64,000 bases of DNA from Flavobacterium branchiicola (GCF_018383905.1 NZ_JAGYWA010000009.1:1-64000); one strand, 5' to 3'; counted from the stretch's first letter, positions 19,262 through 28,876 are shown. Translations and numbers: made by a program. Notes: generated by a model from the letters alone, not told the origin.

Positions 19262-19840
19262 ATGGATACAACTATAGAGATTTTTGGCGCAATTTTCGGT
19301 TTTCTTTCTGTTTACTTTACCATTAGACAAAACATTTGGTGTTGGTTTTTTGGCTTACTTCAGGTAGTACTTTATTGCTATGTTTTTTATACATCAAAAT
19401 TATATTCTGATATGATTTTGCATATTATTTATATATTTCTGCAATTTTATGGCTGGTACAGTTGGAAGTACGGCGGCGCAAATAAAAGTACATTACGCAT
19501 CACATTGCTTACAAATACAATATTTTGGATTGGTCTGACTGTTTTATCAACCGCACTTTTGGGATATGTTATGCAGACAAAAACAGATGCCTCTTTTCCT
19601 TATGAAGATGCCTTTATTACCGTTGCAAGCCTCGTTGCGCAATATTTAATGATAAAAAAAATATTAGGTTCCTGGCTGTTTTGGATCATAGTCGATGTAG
19701 TTGCCATAACCATCTATTTTTACAAAGGATTGTATTTTACAACCGCATTGTACACGCTTTTTTTAATAATGGCAATAATGGGTTATCTGGAATGGAAAAA
19801 AGCCTATAACGAAGAATATGTATATGAAGGACAAGCATAA
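19262..19840 (+). CDS. pnuC: PnuC-family nicotinamide riboside transporter
   Basis: This 192-residue protein has seven hydrophobic segments and the PnuC signature motifs, including GFLSVYFTIRQNIWCWFFGLLQ near the start and FYGWYSWKYGG near residue 63. PnuC proteins carry nicotinamide riboside across the inner membrane by facilitated diffusion; some members carry thiamine. Here the next gene, nadR, overlaps it by 23 bases and phosphorylates and adenylylates the same substrate. This supports a vitamin B3 salvage role rather than thiamine. No TPP riboswitch was seen upstream. Confidence 0.93.
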   Translation: MDTTIEIFGAIFGFLSVYFTIRQNIWCWFFGLLQVVLYCYVFYTSKLYSDMILHIIYIFLQFYGWYSWKYGGANKSTLRITLLTNTIFWIGLTVLSTALLGYVMQTKTDASFPYEDAFITVASLVAQYLMIKKILGSWLFWIIVDVVAITIYFYKGLYFTTALYTLFLIMAIMGYLEWKKAYNEEYVYEGQA

Positions 19841-20822
19841 AGTTGGATTGACATTAGGAAAGTTTGCACCTTTTCATAAAGGACATCAATTGTTAATTGA
19901 AACTGCTATTAATGAAGTTGATGAACTAATCGTACTGATTTATGATGATCCTGTAATAAATATTCCTCTGGAAACAAGAGCAAGTTGGATCCGCGAAATA
20001 TATCCGCAAATTTTGGTTATTGAAGGAGCTAATTCACCAAACGATACGGGTTATACACCAGAGATTATGAAGATTCAGGAAGATTATGTGCTGAAAGTTT
20101 TAGATAATCGTCAAATTTCTCATTTTTATTCGAGTGAACCTTACGGTGTTCATATGAGTATTGCATTAAATGCCATTAACAGGCAAGTTGATATTGATCG
20201 AAATACCATTCCAATATCCGCTACAAAAATTAGAAGCGATTCGTTTAAAAATAAGGATTTTATCCATCCGGTGGTTTATACCGATTTAATTACCAAAGTG
20301 GTCTTACTTGGTGCGCCTTCGACTGGAAAAACTACGCTGGCAGAAAAACTAGCAATTCATTTTGATACACAATGGATGCCAGAATATGGAAGAGAATATT
20401 GGGAACAGCATCAGGTAAATAAAAGATTAACGCTCGAGGATCTTTTAAAAATTGCAGAAACCCATATCGAACGAGAAGATGATTTAATTTTAAAGTCAAA
20501 TCGGTTTTTGTTTTCTGATACTAATGCGATTACGACCTATTTGTTTTCATTAGATTATCACGGAAGCGCTCTTTTAGAATTGGAAAGTCTGGCAAAAGCA
20601 GCCGAGAACAGACACGATATTATCTTTGTTTGTGATACAGATATTCCTTATGATGATACCTGGGATCGATCTGGAGATGTGAAAAGAAAAGAGTTTCAGG
20701 AAAAAATATTGGAAGATTTAAAGGCTAGAAGCCTTAAATATTATATGCTCAAAGGAACGATTGAGGAAAGAATTGAAGCCGTATCAAAAGTATTGTTTGC
20801 TGCAGAAAACAGTAAATTTTAA
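19818..20822 (+). CDS. nadR: Bifunctional NadR: NMN adenylyltransferase / ribosylnicotinamide kinase
   Basis: The 334 residues form an N-terminal nucleotidyltransferase domain (about 8-155) with GKFAPFHKGHQ (HxGH motif) and ISATKIRS. A C-terminal kinase domain (about 165-330) has Walker A GAPSTGKTT. Together they convert nicotinamide riboside to NMN and then NAD. There is no N-terminal HTH, so unlike the enterobacterial protein it is not a repressor. The start at 19818 (MYMKDKHK) could instead be the ATG at 19824. It ends 24 bases before the MoxR-type ATPase gene, so NAD salvage and the following genes are probably in one transcript. Confidence 0.93.
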   Translation: MYMKDKHKVGLTLGKFAPFHKGHQLLIETAINEVDELIVLIYDDPVINIPLETRASWIREIYPQILVIEGANSPNDTGYTPEIMKIQEDYVLKVLDNRQISHFYSSEPYGVHMSIALNAINRQVDIDRNTIPISATKIRSDSFKNKDFIHPVVYTDLITKVVLLGAPSTGKTTLAEKLAIHFDTQWMPEYGREYWEQHQVNKRLTLEDLLKIAETHIEREDDLILKSNRFLFSDTNAITTYLFSLDYHGSALLELESLAKAAENRHDIIFVCDTDIPYDDTWDRSGDVKRKEFQEKILEDLKARSLKYYMLKGTIEERIEAVSKVLFAAENSKF

Positions 20823-20846
20823 GTAACTTAGAACAAAAATATAGCG

Positions 20847-22439
20847 ATGTCTGATTTATTAAATAAAACAATGGGATTTTTTAAGAAAGTCCCGGAATCA
20901 CCTACCAATCCGCAGGAATCTACAATCAACAAGAAATTTCAGATAGAAGACCTGTATTCTAGCGATACTGTGGAGAATGAATCAGGTAGTTCAATTTCTT
21001 TGGATGAAAAATTGCGTCAGGCTTATTTTTGGATTACCAATACAGCCATTATTAGTCCGTATTACGATATCGAATTTAATGATGGAGATGCTAAAAAGTT
21101 TTTATTTGGAGACAGCAAAGTCCCTGTTCATTTGCCTAGCGATCAAAGTTATTCCAGTTTTGTATTAATGCCTTTACTGAATTTAGCAACAAGAGGTAAA
21201 TGTCTTATTGTTGGAGGGCCAGGCCGCGGAAAAACAGCCACATCTATATTGATGGGTTTATTGGCAGGTTATGATAAAAAAGATGTAATGCGCGCTATTC
21301 AGCATGGTCAGCCTCAAATGACCATTTCAGATTTATTAGGGCATCCGCTACCATCAGATATGGTAAAGGCCGAAAAAACATCAGATATTAGAATTGCCTG
21401 GCGAAAATGGCTGGGTATGAGAGTTAAAATTATTGACGAATACAATAGAATTCCCACCAGAACCCAATCTGCTTTATTAACGGTTTTAGCAGATAACTAT
21501 GCAGAAATTTTCGATCAGATTTATGAATGTCCGGAAGGAGCATGGTATCTGACCGCCAATGATGATGCCGGCGGAGGAACGTATCAGGTTATTGAAGCCC
21601 TGAAAGACAGGATTGATATCGTGATAAGAGCCATGCATTTTAATACCCGTTTTATTGAGGATTTATTGCAGCGTATTGAACTTAATTTTAATCCGGAATC
21701 GATAATTCCGGAAGAAATTATTTTTACAGAAGAAGAACTTTCGACTGTCAATAAACAAATCAGAGGAATTCAGATAGAGCCCGGATTACGCAAACGTATT
21801 GAGTTTTTCTGTCGTCAGTTTGAGTTTTTTGAACCCGCTTCTAACCGATTGGAATACATGACCAAAGACACCGCAAAATTGTCTGGTTTAGATATGCGAA
21901 CTCTTTTTAGAAAAGAAACAGGAAAAGATCCAATTAAAGATTTAGGATCACAGGCAAAAAATGGTTTATCGGTTAGAAAAATCATGACTTTGTTGATGTT
22001 TTCTAAAGCATTGGCTTATTTCAGAGGAAATAAAAAAGTAGAATTAGAAGACATCAGACAAGTTTTACCCTTTGTTTTGCACGATAGTTTGACACCACAT
22101 TTAGAATCGCCATTTTTTGATCAGGCGGGTAATGAAGTTTACAGAGTGGATAGAATTGTGTGGTTGAGAAACTTATTTGATTTGTCTTGCGATGAGTATC
22201 TAAGTCAGGATTTAGACCGTAATGATCCGGTTGATGATTTTGAAGAAGAATTTAAAAAAGGTCTTGAAAATATATCTTCAAAAGAAATTGATAATCGACT
22301 TTTCAAAATTGAAAAACAACTTCAGAAATGGTCTGAAGAGAAAAAGTTATACGGTTACAGAGCCGATGATATTTTAAAATTAAAGTATTTACATCAACGA
22401 TATACTAATTACAAAAGATGGCTGCAATGGAAAAAATAA
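20847..22439 (+). CDS. MoxR-type AAA+ ATPase
   Basis: This 530-residue AAA+ ATPase has Walker A GGPGRGKT (123-130), Walker B and neighbours IIDEYNRIPTRTQSALLTVLAD (about 195-217) and sensor 1 in WYLTANDD. This is the MoxR/RavA pattern. MoxR proteins act as chaperone-like remodellers together with von Willebrand A domain partners, and such a partner is encoded two genes downstream. The N-terminal 60 residues are poorly conserved and the C-terminal 80 residues are charged helices. The stop overlaps the next gene by 22 bases, showing translational coupling. Confidence 0.92.
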   Translation: MSDLLNKTMGFFKKVPESPTNPQESTINKKFQIEDLYSSDTVENESGSSISLDEKLRQAYFWITNTAIISPYYDIEFNDGDAKKFLFGDSKVPVHLPSDQSYSSFVLMPLLNLATRGKCLIVGGPGRGKTATSILMGLLAGYDKKDVMRAIQHGQPQMTISDLLGHPLPSDMVKAEKTSDIRIAWRKWLGMRVKIIDEYNRIPTRTQSALLTVLADNYAEIFDQIYECPEGAWYLTANDDAGGGTYQVIEALKDRIDIVIRAMHFNTRFIEDLLQRIELNFNPESIIPEEIIFTEEELSTVNKQIRGIQIEPGLRKRIEFFCRQFEFFEPASNRLEYMTKDTAKLSGLDMRTLFRKETGKDPIKDLGSQAKNGLSVRKIMTLLMFSKALAYFRGNKKVELEDIRQVLPFVLHDSLTPHLESPFFDQAGNEVYRVDRIVWLRNLFDLSCDEYLSQDLDRNDPVDDFEEEFKKGLENISSKEIDNRLFKIEKQLQKWSEEKKLYGYRADDILKLKYLHQRYTNYKRWLQWKK

Positions 22440-23398
22440 GCTTTCCGGAACTTATTGCAGAACTAAGCGAAAAAAGTGCGCTATACAATCAATGGTACAA
22501 TGAGAGCGAAATGAAGTACGGCAGTTTGCCGTCTCTTGTTATTGCTGCCTGGATGACAGAAGTTGTTGAGCCCATTGTAAAAGCTACTGTGGCTCAAAAT
22601 TCGGCTCCGGAAAAAATCCACGAAGTAGTAAAAGCACTGTATCAGGAGTCGCTCAAATTAATCGGAAGCGGGCAGGCAATTCGTTATAAAAAGGAATACA
22701 AAACTGCCTGGTTGTTAATGGCGCAAATGCCAAATTTGGCAGTGAAATTTCCGGTAAAAACGATTTCATTATTAAATGATGTGCTTTCGAATTTTCATTT
22801 ATATGCACCTGAAAAAATAATAGACTGGTGTGAACTTGTGCAAACAAGCAGCGACGCTATAAAAACAATTGAAGATTTTAAAACTATTGGGCGTATTTAT
22901 GCGTGGAAATGCGGTTTGGCGCATTTAAGAATCCGTTTAAAGACAGATTACAATGAACTTTCCGAAAATCTGAAAGAGACAATTGTAAATACAATAGATT
23001 TTCCTGTAAATACCACTCGCATTTTTGAACAACCGTGGACCAATAATCATACAAAATTTGAAGGTGTACAAGGAGGTTTTAAAGGTAATACCGGTTTTTT
23101 TGAACATCCGCCAAAGTTAGCAGAGATTGATGGAAATATATTTGTAACCGACTCAAAAAGTAATTATGTACTTTTTGCAGATCAGTTTGGAAAAGTTTTA
23201 CTTCCGGCTGATACCGTTGACACCTCTTATATTTTATCTAATACGAAGCGATTAGAAACATTAGAAAAATGGATAGGAAAAGACAATGAGAAAATTGACG
23301 GAAGTACCATTTCATCTGTAGTAGCAACAAAAGATACGCTGGTTTTTACGCTTCAAAATTCTTATTTTTTATATTTATTCAGTCTTGCAAATGCATAG
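22418..23398 (+). CDS. Unknown protein of MoxR/vWA operon
   Basis: The 326-residue protein is helical in its first two thirds. It ends in a beta-rich segment (GNIFVTDSKSNYVLFADQFGKVLLP) that resembles one or two propeller-like blades. No catalytic motif is seen. It overlaps the ATPase gene and the next gene, so it is a fixed part of the operon. MoxR-vWA ternary systems with a third, variable component are known from comparative genomics, and this could be that component, but I cannot assign it. Start at ATG 22418; ATG 22427 is possible. Confidence 0.75.
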   Translation: MAAMEKISFPELIAELSEKSALYNQWYNESEMKYGSLPSLVIAAWMTEVVEPIVKATVAQNSAPEKIHEVVKALYQESLKLIGSGQAIRYKKEYKTAWLLMAQMPNLAVKFPVKTISLLNDVLSNFHLYAPEKIIDWCELVQTSSDAIKTIEDFKTIGRIYAWKCGLAHLRIRLKTDYNELSENLKETIVNTIDFPVNTTRIFEQPWTNNHTKFEGVQGGFKGNTGFFEHPPKLAEIDGNIFVTDSKSNYVLFADQFGKVLLPADTVDTSYILSNTKRLETLEKWIGKDNEKIDGSTISSVVATKDTLVFTLQNSYFLYLFSLANA

Positions 23399-25154
23399 TC
23401 AATCTGAAATAGAGGAAACATTAGCGTTGTGGAAATCGCAATGGAAGCAGGCAAAACTGGAGTGGAATCCTTTCTTGCGTTTGCAGGAACCTATTTGGTG
23501 TTTGTCGCATCAGGAAGCTAAGAAAGAGGGACTTACAGGAAGTTTTGCAATGATTCGACTTACAGATCATCGTATTGTGATTAATTTAGAAGAAATCACA
23601 GAACGTGGTATTGTCGATTATGCGCTCGAAATACTCGCACACGAAATTGGTCATCATATTTTTGCACCTTCAAATTTATACGACAATGCTATTTTGTTAA
23701 ACAGAATTCGTTTTGCCTTGCCGGGAATCGAGGACAGAGCACCAATGGTTTCCAATTTATATACTGATTTTTTAATCAATGATAAATTACAGCGAACCAA
23801 TAAATTAAGAATGGCAGCAGTTTTTAAAGGAATTAATTCGGAAGATAATTTTTCTGAGTTATGGACCTTGATGATGCGTACGTATGAATATTTATGGCGT
23901 TTAAATCGAGGTGAATTGGCAATAAATTTATCCTTTCACAGTAAAAAAATAGATGCAGATGCTTCATTATTGGCTTCCTTAATTAGAAGTTATTCAAAAG
24001 GATGGATTCACGGTGGAGGCAGATTTGCAGTGATGTTATATCCTTATTTAATGGATGAAAAAACCTTTCAGGATGCACGCAAGAAAATTTTAATTTTATT
24101 AGATGCAGAAGATGCTGGAAGTGGAGCAAAGGAAATTTCCGGAATGACAGAACTTGATTTAGAAGGTTATGATGAGGTTATTGATATGCGAAAAGAAGCT
24201 ATCGATTCACAAGATAGTGAAGAGGATAAAAAGAAAAAGCACAGTTTAGGGATAGAGAAAAACAGTTATGGCGGCCAAGGACCCAGAAATGGATACATGG
24301 GGCCGGGAAGTTATATTGATTTAATGAAACAGGTAAATCCAAATGCCGACGAGCAACGTTTGGTTAATGCCTATTATAAAGAGATTGCGTTGCCACATTT
24401 AATTGATTTTCCAGCAGAAATTTCAGAAAATCTGTCTTTCGATTTACCGGAAGGATTAGAAACCTGGGATATCGGAGATGCCATTGAAGAAGTAGACTGG
24501 CTGCAATCGGCTATTTTGTCGCCACAACTTATTCCGGGATTAACCACTCAAAAGAGAACATACGGTTCAGATTCTGATAATACCATTTCAAAAAAACCTT
24601 TAAATATATATCTGGGTATTGATTGTTCAGGTTCGATGACGAATCCGAAGCATAATTTTTCATGGCCCATTCTGGCGGCGACAATTATCGGATTATCTGC
24701 TTTGCGTGCCGGAGCAGCCGTGATGGGATGTCTTTCCGGAGAGCCGGGAGATTATTTGGAAACAGATGGTTTTATTACAGATGAAACCGATTTACTAACG
24801 ACTTTAACATCCTATTTAGGTACAGGTTATGCCTACGGAATTGAGCGATTAAGAAAACCCTTTGAAGGAAAACCCAACAAAAAATCACATATTGTAATTG
24901 TTACCGACAATGATATATTCAGTATGTTAAATGCAGATACACACACAGAGCAAACACACTGGGAATTGGCTGAAATTGCATTGAAAAATGCAGGCGGACA
25001 CGGAACAATGGTTTTACATTCCTGTCCGGATTATCAAAATGAGTTAGTCATAAGATTAACAAAAATGGGCTGGAATATATATTACGTTACCAATGAACAG
25101 GAACTTTTAAAATTTGCATCTGAATTTTCACAACAAAATTATGCCTATGTCTAA
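23391..25154 (+). CDS. vWA-domain protein with N-terminal zinc metallopeptidase motif
   Basis: The protein has about 587 residues from the ATG at 23391. A zinc protease-like motif HEIGHH (about 84-89) lies in a helix followed by the conserved IEDRAPMVSNLYTDFLIND segment. A vWA domain with MIDAS motif DCSGS (about 411-415) occupies the C-terminal third. A Gly-rich and acidic linker separates the two. vWA proteins are the usual partners of MoxR ATPases. The HExxH motif with an upstream vWA resembles the VWA-like/metallopeptidase pairs of other MoxR-type systems (DUF2201 type). The gene overlaps both neighbours by a few bases. Confidence 0.88.
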   Translation: MHSQSEIEETLALWKSQWKQAKLEWNPFLRLQEPIWCLSHQEAKKEGLTGSFAMIRLTDHRIVINLEEITERGIVDYALEILAHEIGHHIFAPSNLYDNAILLNRIRFALPGIEDRAPMVSNLYTDFLINDKLQRTNKLRMAAVFKGINSEDNFSELWTLMMRTYEYLWRLNRGELAINLSFHSKKIDADASLLASLIRSYSKGWIHGGGRFAVMLYPYLMDEKTFQDARKKILILLDAEDAGSGAKEISGMTELDLEGYDEVIDMRKEAIDSQDSEEDKKKKHSLGIEKNSYGGQGPRNGYMGPGSYIDLMKQVNPNADEQRLVNAYYKEIALPHLIDFPAEISENLSFDLPEGLETWDIGDAIEEVDWLQSAILSPQLIPGLTTQKRTYGSDSDNTISKKPLNIYLGIDCSGSMTNPKHNFSWPILAATIIGLSALRAGAAVMGCLSGEPGDYLETDGFITDETDLLTTLTSYLGTGYAYGIERLRKPFEGKPNKKSHIVIVTDNDIFSMLNADTHTEQTHWELAEIALKNAGGHGTMVLHSCPDYQNELVIRLTKMGWNIYYVTNEQELLKFASEFSQQNYAYV

Positions 25155-25728
25155 ATATGATGTTTTTGAACTTGTAACTCATTTACGAAAATGTCCGGAT
25201 GTTTATTTGCAGCCTTCTGACTTTTCTTTAGAGCGTGGAATAAATTCGATAGCTTTGTTATATGATACGTACAAGGTTGTAACAAATGACTTTCTAAGAA
25301 ATGATTTTAAAGTTTATTCCGATTTTAATTTAAAGTATGTTGATGATAATCATTGGCGTACAATTCATATTTCGGCATGGTTACTTTCTCATCAGGATTT
25401 TATAAATGTTCCTGCTATAGAAGATAAATTATATGATTTTTGGTTTGTTGAATTACAACCGGCCTCTAAATATGTAAAATTTAAAGAGTGGATAAGTGAT
25501 GATGAACGTGCCGAAGAAATGGTAAGATTGCTGCTATATTGCTGCGAAATTTTGCCGTACGGAGAAAGTGCTGATGAAGCAGCAGATAAATTATCGTCTT
25601 TGAGCAGTGCAGAAAGACATAAAGTACTAAAGCAATCCTATGCAGCACATGAGCGAATAATGAATATTAAGAAAGAAATGGCCGAAAAAGCAGCCCGTGA
25701 AGCCGCAAATGTTTATGGACGTGAATAG
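25141..25728 (+). CDS. Unknown helical protein of MoxR/vWA operon
   Basis: From the ATG at 25141 (MPMSKYDVFELV) the protein has 195 residues; a TTG at 25114 is a less likely start. It is predicted to be mainly helical, has several Trp residues in its middle (HWRTIHISAWLL, YDFWFVEL), and ends in a charged coiled-coil-like tail (IKKEMAEKAAREAANVYG). No family is recognised. It overlaps the genes on both sides, so it probably works with the ATPase and vWA proteins. Confidence 0.75.
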   Translation: MPMSKYDVFELVTHLRKCPDVYLQPSDFSLERGINSIALLYDTYKVVTNDFLRNDFKVYSDFNLKYVDDNHWRTIHISAWLLSHQDFINVPAIEDKLYDFWFVELQPASKYVKFKEWISDDERAEEMVRLLLYCCEILPYGESADEAADKLSSLSSAERHKVLKQSYAAHERIMNIKKEMAEKAAREAANVYGRE

Positions 25729-27070
25729 TAATCCACAAATAGCATTAACAGACGAGGAACGTTTTCCTTTGCTTGATGATTTAAGTTTTTTAAATGAACT
25801 TAGACAAGATGTGCTTGCGCCAAAATTTAATTTTAAAAGTGGCGATCGATTAAATGGTGTCCAGCTTTCAAAAGTACATTCTCAAAAGAATAAAAATTAT
25901 CAGGAAAAAGTATTTTGGAGCGAAGAACAAACTCCGGTTTGGATAAACGATTACCTAAAATGGTGCCTTGAAACAGTTCCTTTCTACCAAAATAAAGAAA
26001 GCGATTTAGATTCTTTTCCAACCATTTCCAGAGAAGATGTCAGAGATTTTCCTCACTTATTTGTTTCAAATGAAGCAAATTTAAAAGAGCTGTTAGTCTA
26101 TCATACTTCAGGATCAACCGGACCAAAGTTAGATGTCCTTTTTGATGCAGTTTCTCAGGCAATGTGGCTGCCACAAATAGAATCTATCCTAGAAGATTTT
26201 GATGTTTCAATAACCAAAGGCAAAGATACAGCGGCGATTGCGCTAATCTGTGCACAAGAAAAAACATTGACTTATGCTTCTTTATCAACTTATTTAGAGG
26301 GGGCAGGAGTATTAAAAATAAATTTAAATCCGTCAGAGTGGAATGAACCTGATGACGCTATAAAATACCTTGAAAAATACAATCCTCAAATTCTTACCGG
26401 CGATCCATTAGCTTTTATGGCATTATTGGACTTAAAGCCTCAATTGCAACCAAAAGCCATGATATCTTCGGCGATGAAGTTAACAAAAGGTACTAAAAAC
26501 AAACTGGAGAATTATTTTAAATGTCCTGTCATAGATCTTTACTCTTTAACCGAATGCCGAAATATAGCGTATGCTACTGAAACCGGACATAAAATAATAC
26601 GCCCAGATTTATACTTAGAAATTTTTGATGAGTTTAGAGATGTAAAACTTCCATATGGCGAAAGAGGAGAATTGGTAGTTACTGGGGGCAATAATCCTTT
26701 TTTGCCTTTAATACGATACAGAACGGGAGATTTTTGCAGTTTAAAGATCGAAAATGGAGTTCCGTTTTTAGTAGATTTAGAAGCACGAAATCCAGTAGTC
26801 TTTTTTACAAAATCAGATGTAAAAATTAACAATATTGACGTGTCTAATCGTTTGTCTGAATTGTCTTTGGCAGGTTTCAAAATGCATCAGAGAAAAGATA
26901 AATTAATTGAGTTTACTGGATTTTCGAATGATATTACTTCCGAAGAAATTACCGAAGCTTTAAATTCAATTTTTAAAAATGATATTGATATTCTTGTCGA
27001 TATTCAGAAAATTTCTCAGAATAATATCGCAGATAAGACGAAATATTCATCGGAGTTATTGACCGATTAA
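25709..27070 (+). CDS. PaaK-like AMP-forming acyl-adenylate enzyme
   Basis: This protein of about 453 residues belongs to the ANL superfamily, nearest to phenylacetate-CoA ligase. It has the P-loop HTSGSTGPK, an A5-type motif DLYSLTECR, and IRYRTGDF for the A7 aspartate. A C-terminal segment near the end (ADKTKYSSE) may carry the catalytic Lys. It would activate a carboxylic acid as acyl-AMP; the acceptor is unknown because no carrier protein gene is adjacent. It ends the operon that starts at pnuC. Start is one of GTG 25697, ATG 25709 or ATG 25715; all overlap the previous gene. Confidence 0.87.
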   Translation: MFMDVNSNPQIALTDEERFPLLDDLSFLNELRQDVLAPKFNFKSGDRLNGVQLSKVHSQKNKNYQEKVFWSEEQTPVWINDYLKWCLETVPFYQNKESDLDSFPTISREDVRDFPHLFVSNEANLKELLVYHTSGSTGPKLDVLFDAVSQAMWLPQIESILEDFDVSITKGKDTAAIALICAQEKTLTYASLSTYLEGAGVLKINLNPSEWNEPDDAIKYLEKYNPQILTGDPLAFMALLDLKPQLQPKAMISSAMKLTKGTKNKLENYFKCPVIDLYSLTECRNIAYATETGHKIIRPDLYLEIFDEFRDVKLPYGERGELVVTGGNNPFLPLIRYRTGDFCSLKIENGVPFLVDLEARNPVVFFTKSDVKINNIDVSNRLSELSLAGFKMHQRKDKLIEFTGFSNDITSEEITEALNSIFKNDIDILVDIQKISQNNIADKTKYSSELLTD

Positions 27071-27249
27071 AAATGTAAACAGATATAGCAAAAAGACATC
27101 AATTCTCAGGAAATTACTGAAAATAGTACTTACTTTGTCTGATTAGGGAAAACGCATGTTTATTGCTAATAAATCACCTCTATTGCGCTATTTTATTGGA
27201 ATTGTTGAAAAATGTACTAAAATGTAGTATTTTTTTTATTGAAAAGTAA

Positions 27250-27279
27250 TTGTAGATTGAAAGATTTAAATTACATTTA
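27250..27279 (+). promoter_or_regulatory. Candidate Bacteroidota promoter for the VKOR/peptide locus
   Basis: TTG at 27250-27252 and TACATTTA at 27272-27279 are 19 bases apart. This fits the Bacteroidota -33/-7 pattern (TTG, then TAnnTTTG) with one mismatch at the last base. The start codon follows at 27303. The 232-base gap before it holds nothing else recognisable. Confidence 0.45.
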
Positions 27280-27302
27280 CGAAAACAAGACAATAAAAAT
27301 TT

Positions 27303-28853
27303 ATGGTAAAATCAGTTCAAAAGTACTTAAGCATAAATAATTTTAGTAATCAAACAGAAGAGTTTGAAGATTTATTTCAATCCCACCCCGATTTTCCAAG
27401 TCTCTTTGCAATTACCGATACTTTTGATCTCCTGTCCATAGAAAATGTAGCCGTTAAAATTGAAAAAGAACAATTAAACGAATTGCCCGATTCTTTCATG
27501 GCTGTTTACAAAAATAATATTGTGCTGGTGACCAAACACGGGGGTACAATAAATATCGAATCGAAAAATGAAGGAAAGAAGAGTTTAGTGCTTGATGATT
27601 TTGTTCAGGACTGGGACGGAATTGTAATCCTTATTGAGCCCAATGAAACTTCAAAAAGTGTAAACTTCAGAACAAATTTAAATTGGCTGTATTATAGTTT
27701 AGCAATTCTTGCCTTAGTTATTGTTTCATTTATTAGTAATCATTTTGGCATCAATGAAATTATCTTGTTGTTTACCTCAATTGCAGGCTTAGTTTTTAGT
27801 GTTTTTATCGTTCAGGAAAAATTGGGTGTAAAAAACGAAATGGTCTCTAAATTCTGTAATATGAGCCCAAAAGCATCGTGTGACACTGTAATTAGTTCCG
27901 GTAAAGGAGAAATTAGTAAATGGGTTAATTTTTCAGATCTTCCGGTACTTTTTTTTGGAATTAATGTAATAGCATTACTAACTAATCCTATCGGCTCAAG
28001 CGCTATAATAGGAATTTTAAGTTTACTTTCTCTCCCGGTAATTGCATATTCTATTTGGTTACAAAAGTGGCAGCTGAAAAAGTGGTGTTTATTGTGTCTG
28101 GCAATTTCTTTTATTTTAATTCTTCAAAGTGCGGTTTGGGCTTTTATGAGAGAACCATTTATTTATAGTCTTTCTGCTATTTCTTCTTATTTATTTTCAG
28201 CAATCCTGATTGTTACCGCATGGTTAAGTTTAAGACCTGTTTTAACAAGCAAAATGAAAACAGAGAAGGAGGCAGGCAAATTGAAAAAATTCAAAAGAAA
28301 TTACAAGGTTTTAGATTTCTTATCAAAAGAAGTTCCTGTTTTAGCAGGCTTAGACAAATTAACTGGTTTGCAATTGGGTAGTATTGGTGCCGATGTTGAG
28401 CTTTTAATTATTTTAAGTCCGGGTTGCGGACATTGTCATAAAGCTTTTGAAGATTCTTTAGAATTAATAACAAGATATCCCGAAAAAGTATCTCTCAATG
28501 TTTTATTCAATATTAATCCCGAGAATGAGGATAATCCGTATTTGGTTGTGGTAGAACGATTATTAGAAATTAACCATTCCAATCAAGGTTCAATTTTAGA
28601 AGCAATCTCAGACTGGCACATAAAAAAAATAGGATTAGATAAATGGCTTGCAAAATGGAGTGTAGGTCCGATTAGTATGAAAGTAAATCAACAAATAGAA
28701 ATGCAATACAATTGGTGCCACGAAAATGGATTTAATTATACACCAGTCAAAATTGTAAATAATAAAATGTTTCCTCACGAATATGAAATAAATGAATTAA
28801 AATACTTTTTAAGTGATTTATCAGATGATAAGATGCTGAGAAAAGTAGTTTAA
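27303..28853 (+). CDS. C39-like / VKOR / thioredoxin fusion membrane protein
   Basis: This 516-residue protein has three parts. Residues 1-115 resemble a C39 peptidase domain (HPDFPSLFAITDTFDLL) but lack the catalytic Cys. Residues 124-316 form five or six membrane helices of a vitamin K epoxide reductase-like domain, with a loop Cys pair (about 185 and 193) and the active CxxC in WCLLC (262/265). Residues 340-516 are a thioredoxin fold with CGHC (about 375-378). Such proteins make disulfide bonds in exported proteins. The next gene encodes a Cys-rich double-glycine peptide, so this may be its dedicated oxidase; the degenerate C39-like domain could bind the leader. Confidence 0.9.
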   Translation: MVKSVQKYLSINNFSNQTEEFEDLFQSHPDFPSLFAITDTFDLLSIENVAVKIEKEQLNELPDSFMAVYKNNIVLVTKHGGTINIESKNEGKKSLVLDDFVQDWDGIVILIEPNETSKSVNFRTNLNWLYYSLAILALVIVSFISNHFGINEIILLFTSIAGLVFSVFIVQEKLGVKNEMVSKFCNMSPKASCDTVISSGKGEISKWVNFSDLPVLFFGINVIALLTNPIGSSAIIGILSLLSLPVIAYSIWLQKWQLKKWCLLCLAISFILILQSAVWAFMREPFIYSLSAISSYLFSAILIVTAWLSLRPVLTSKMKTEKEAGKLKKFKRNYKVLDFLSKEVPVLAGLDKLTGLQLGSIGADVELLIILSPGCGHCHKAFEDSLELITRYPEKVSLNVLFNINPENEDNPYLVVVERLLEINHSNQGSILEAISDWHIKKIGLDKWLAKWSVGPISMKVNQQIEMQYNWCHENGFNYTPVKIVNNKMFPHEYEINELKYFLSDLSDDKMLRKVV

Positions 28854-28876
28854 TAAATTCATAAAATATATAAAAA

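Noticed and set aside
20847..27070. Methanol dehydrogenase maturation (classical moxR) role
   Set aside because: No methanol dehydrogenase or other mox genes are near; the name reflects only the ATPase family.
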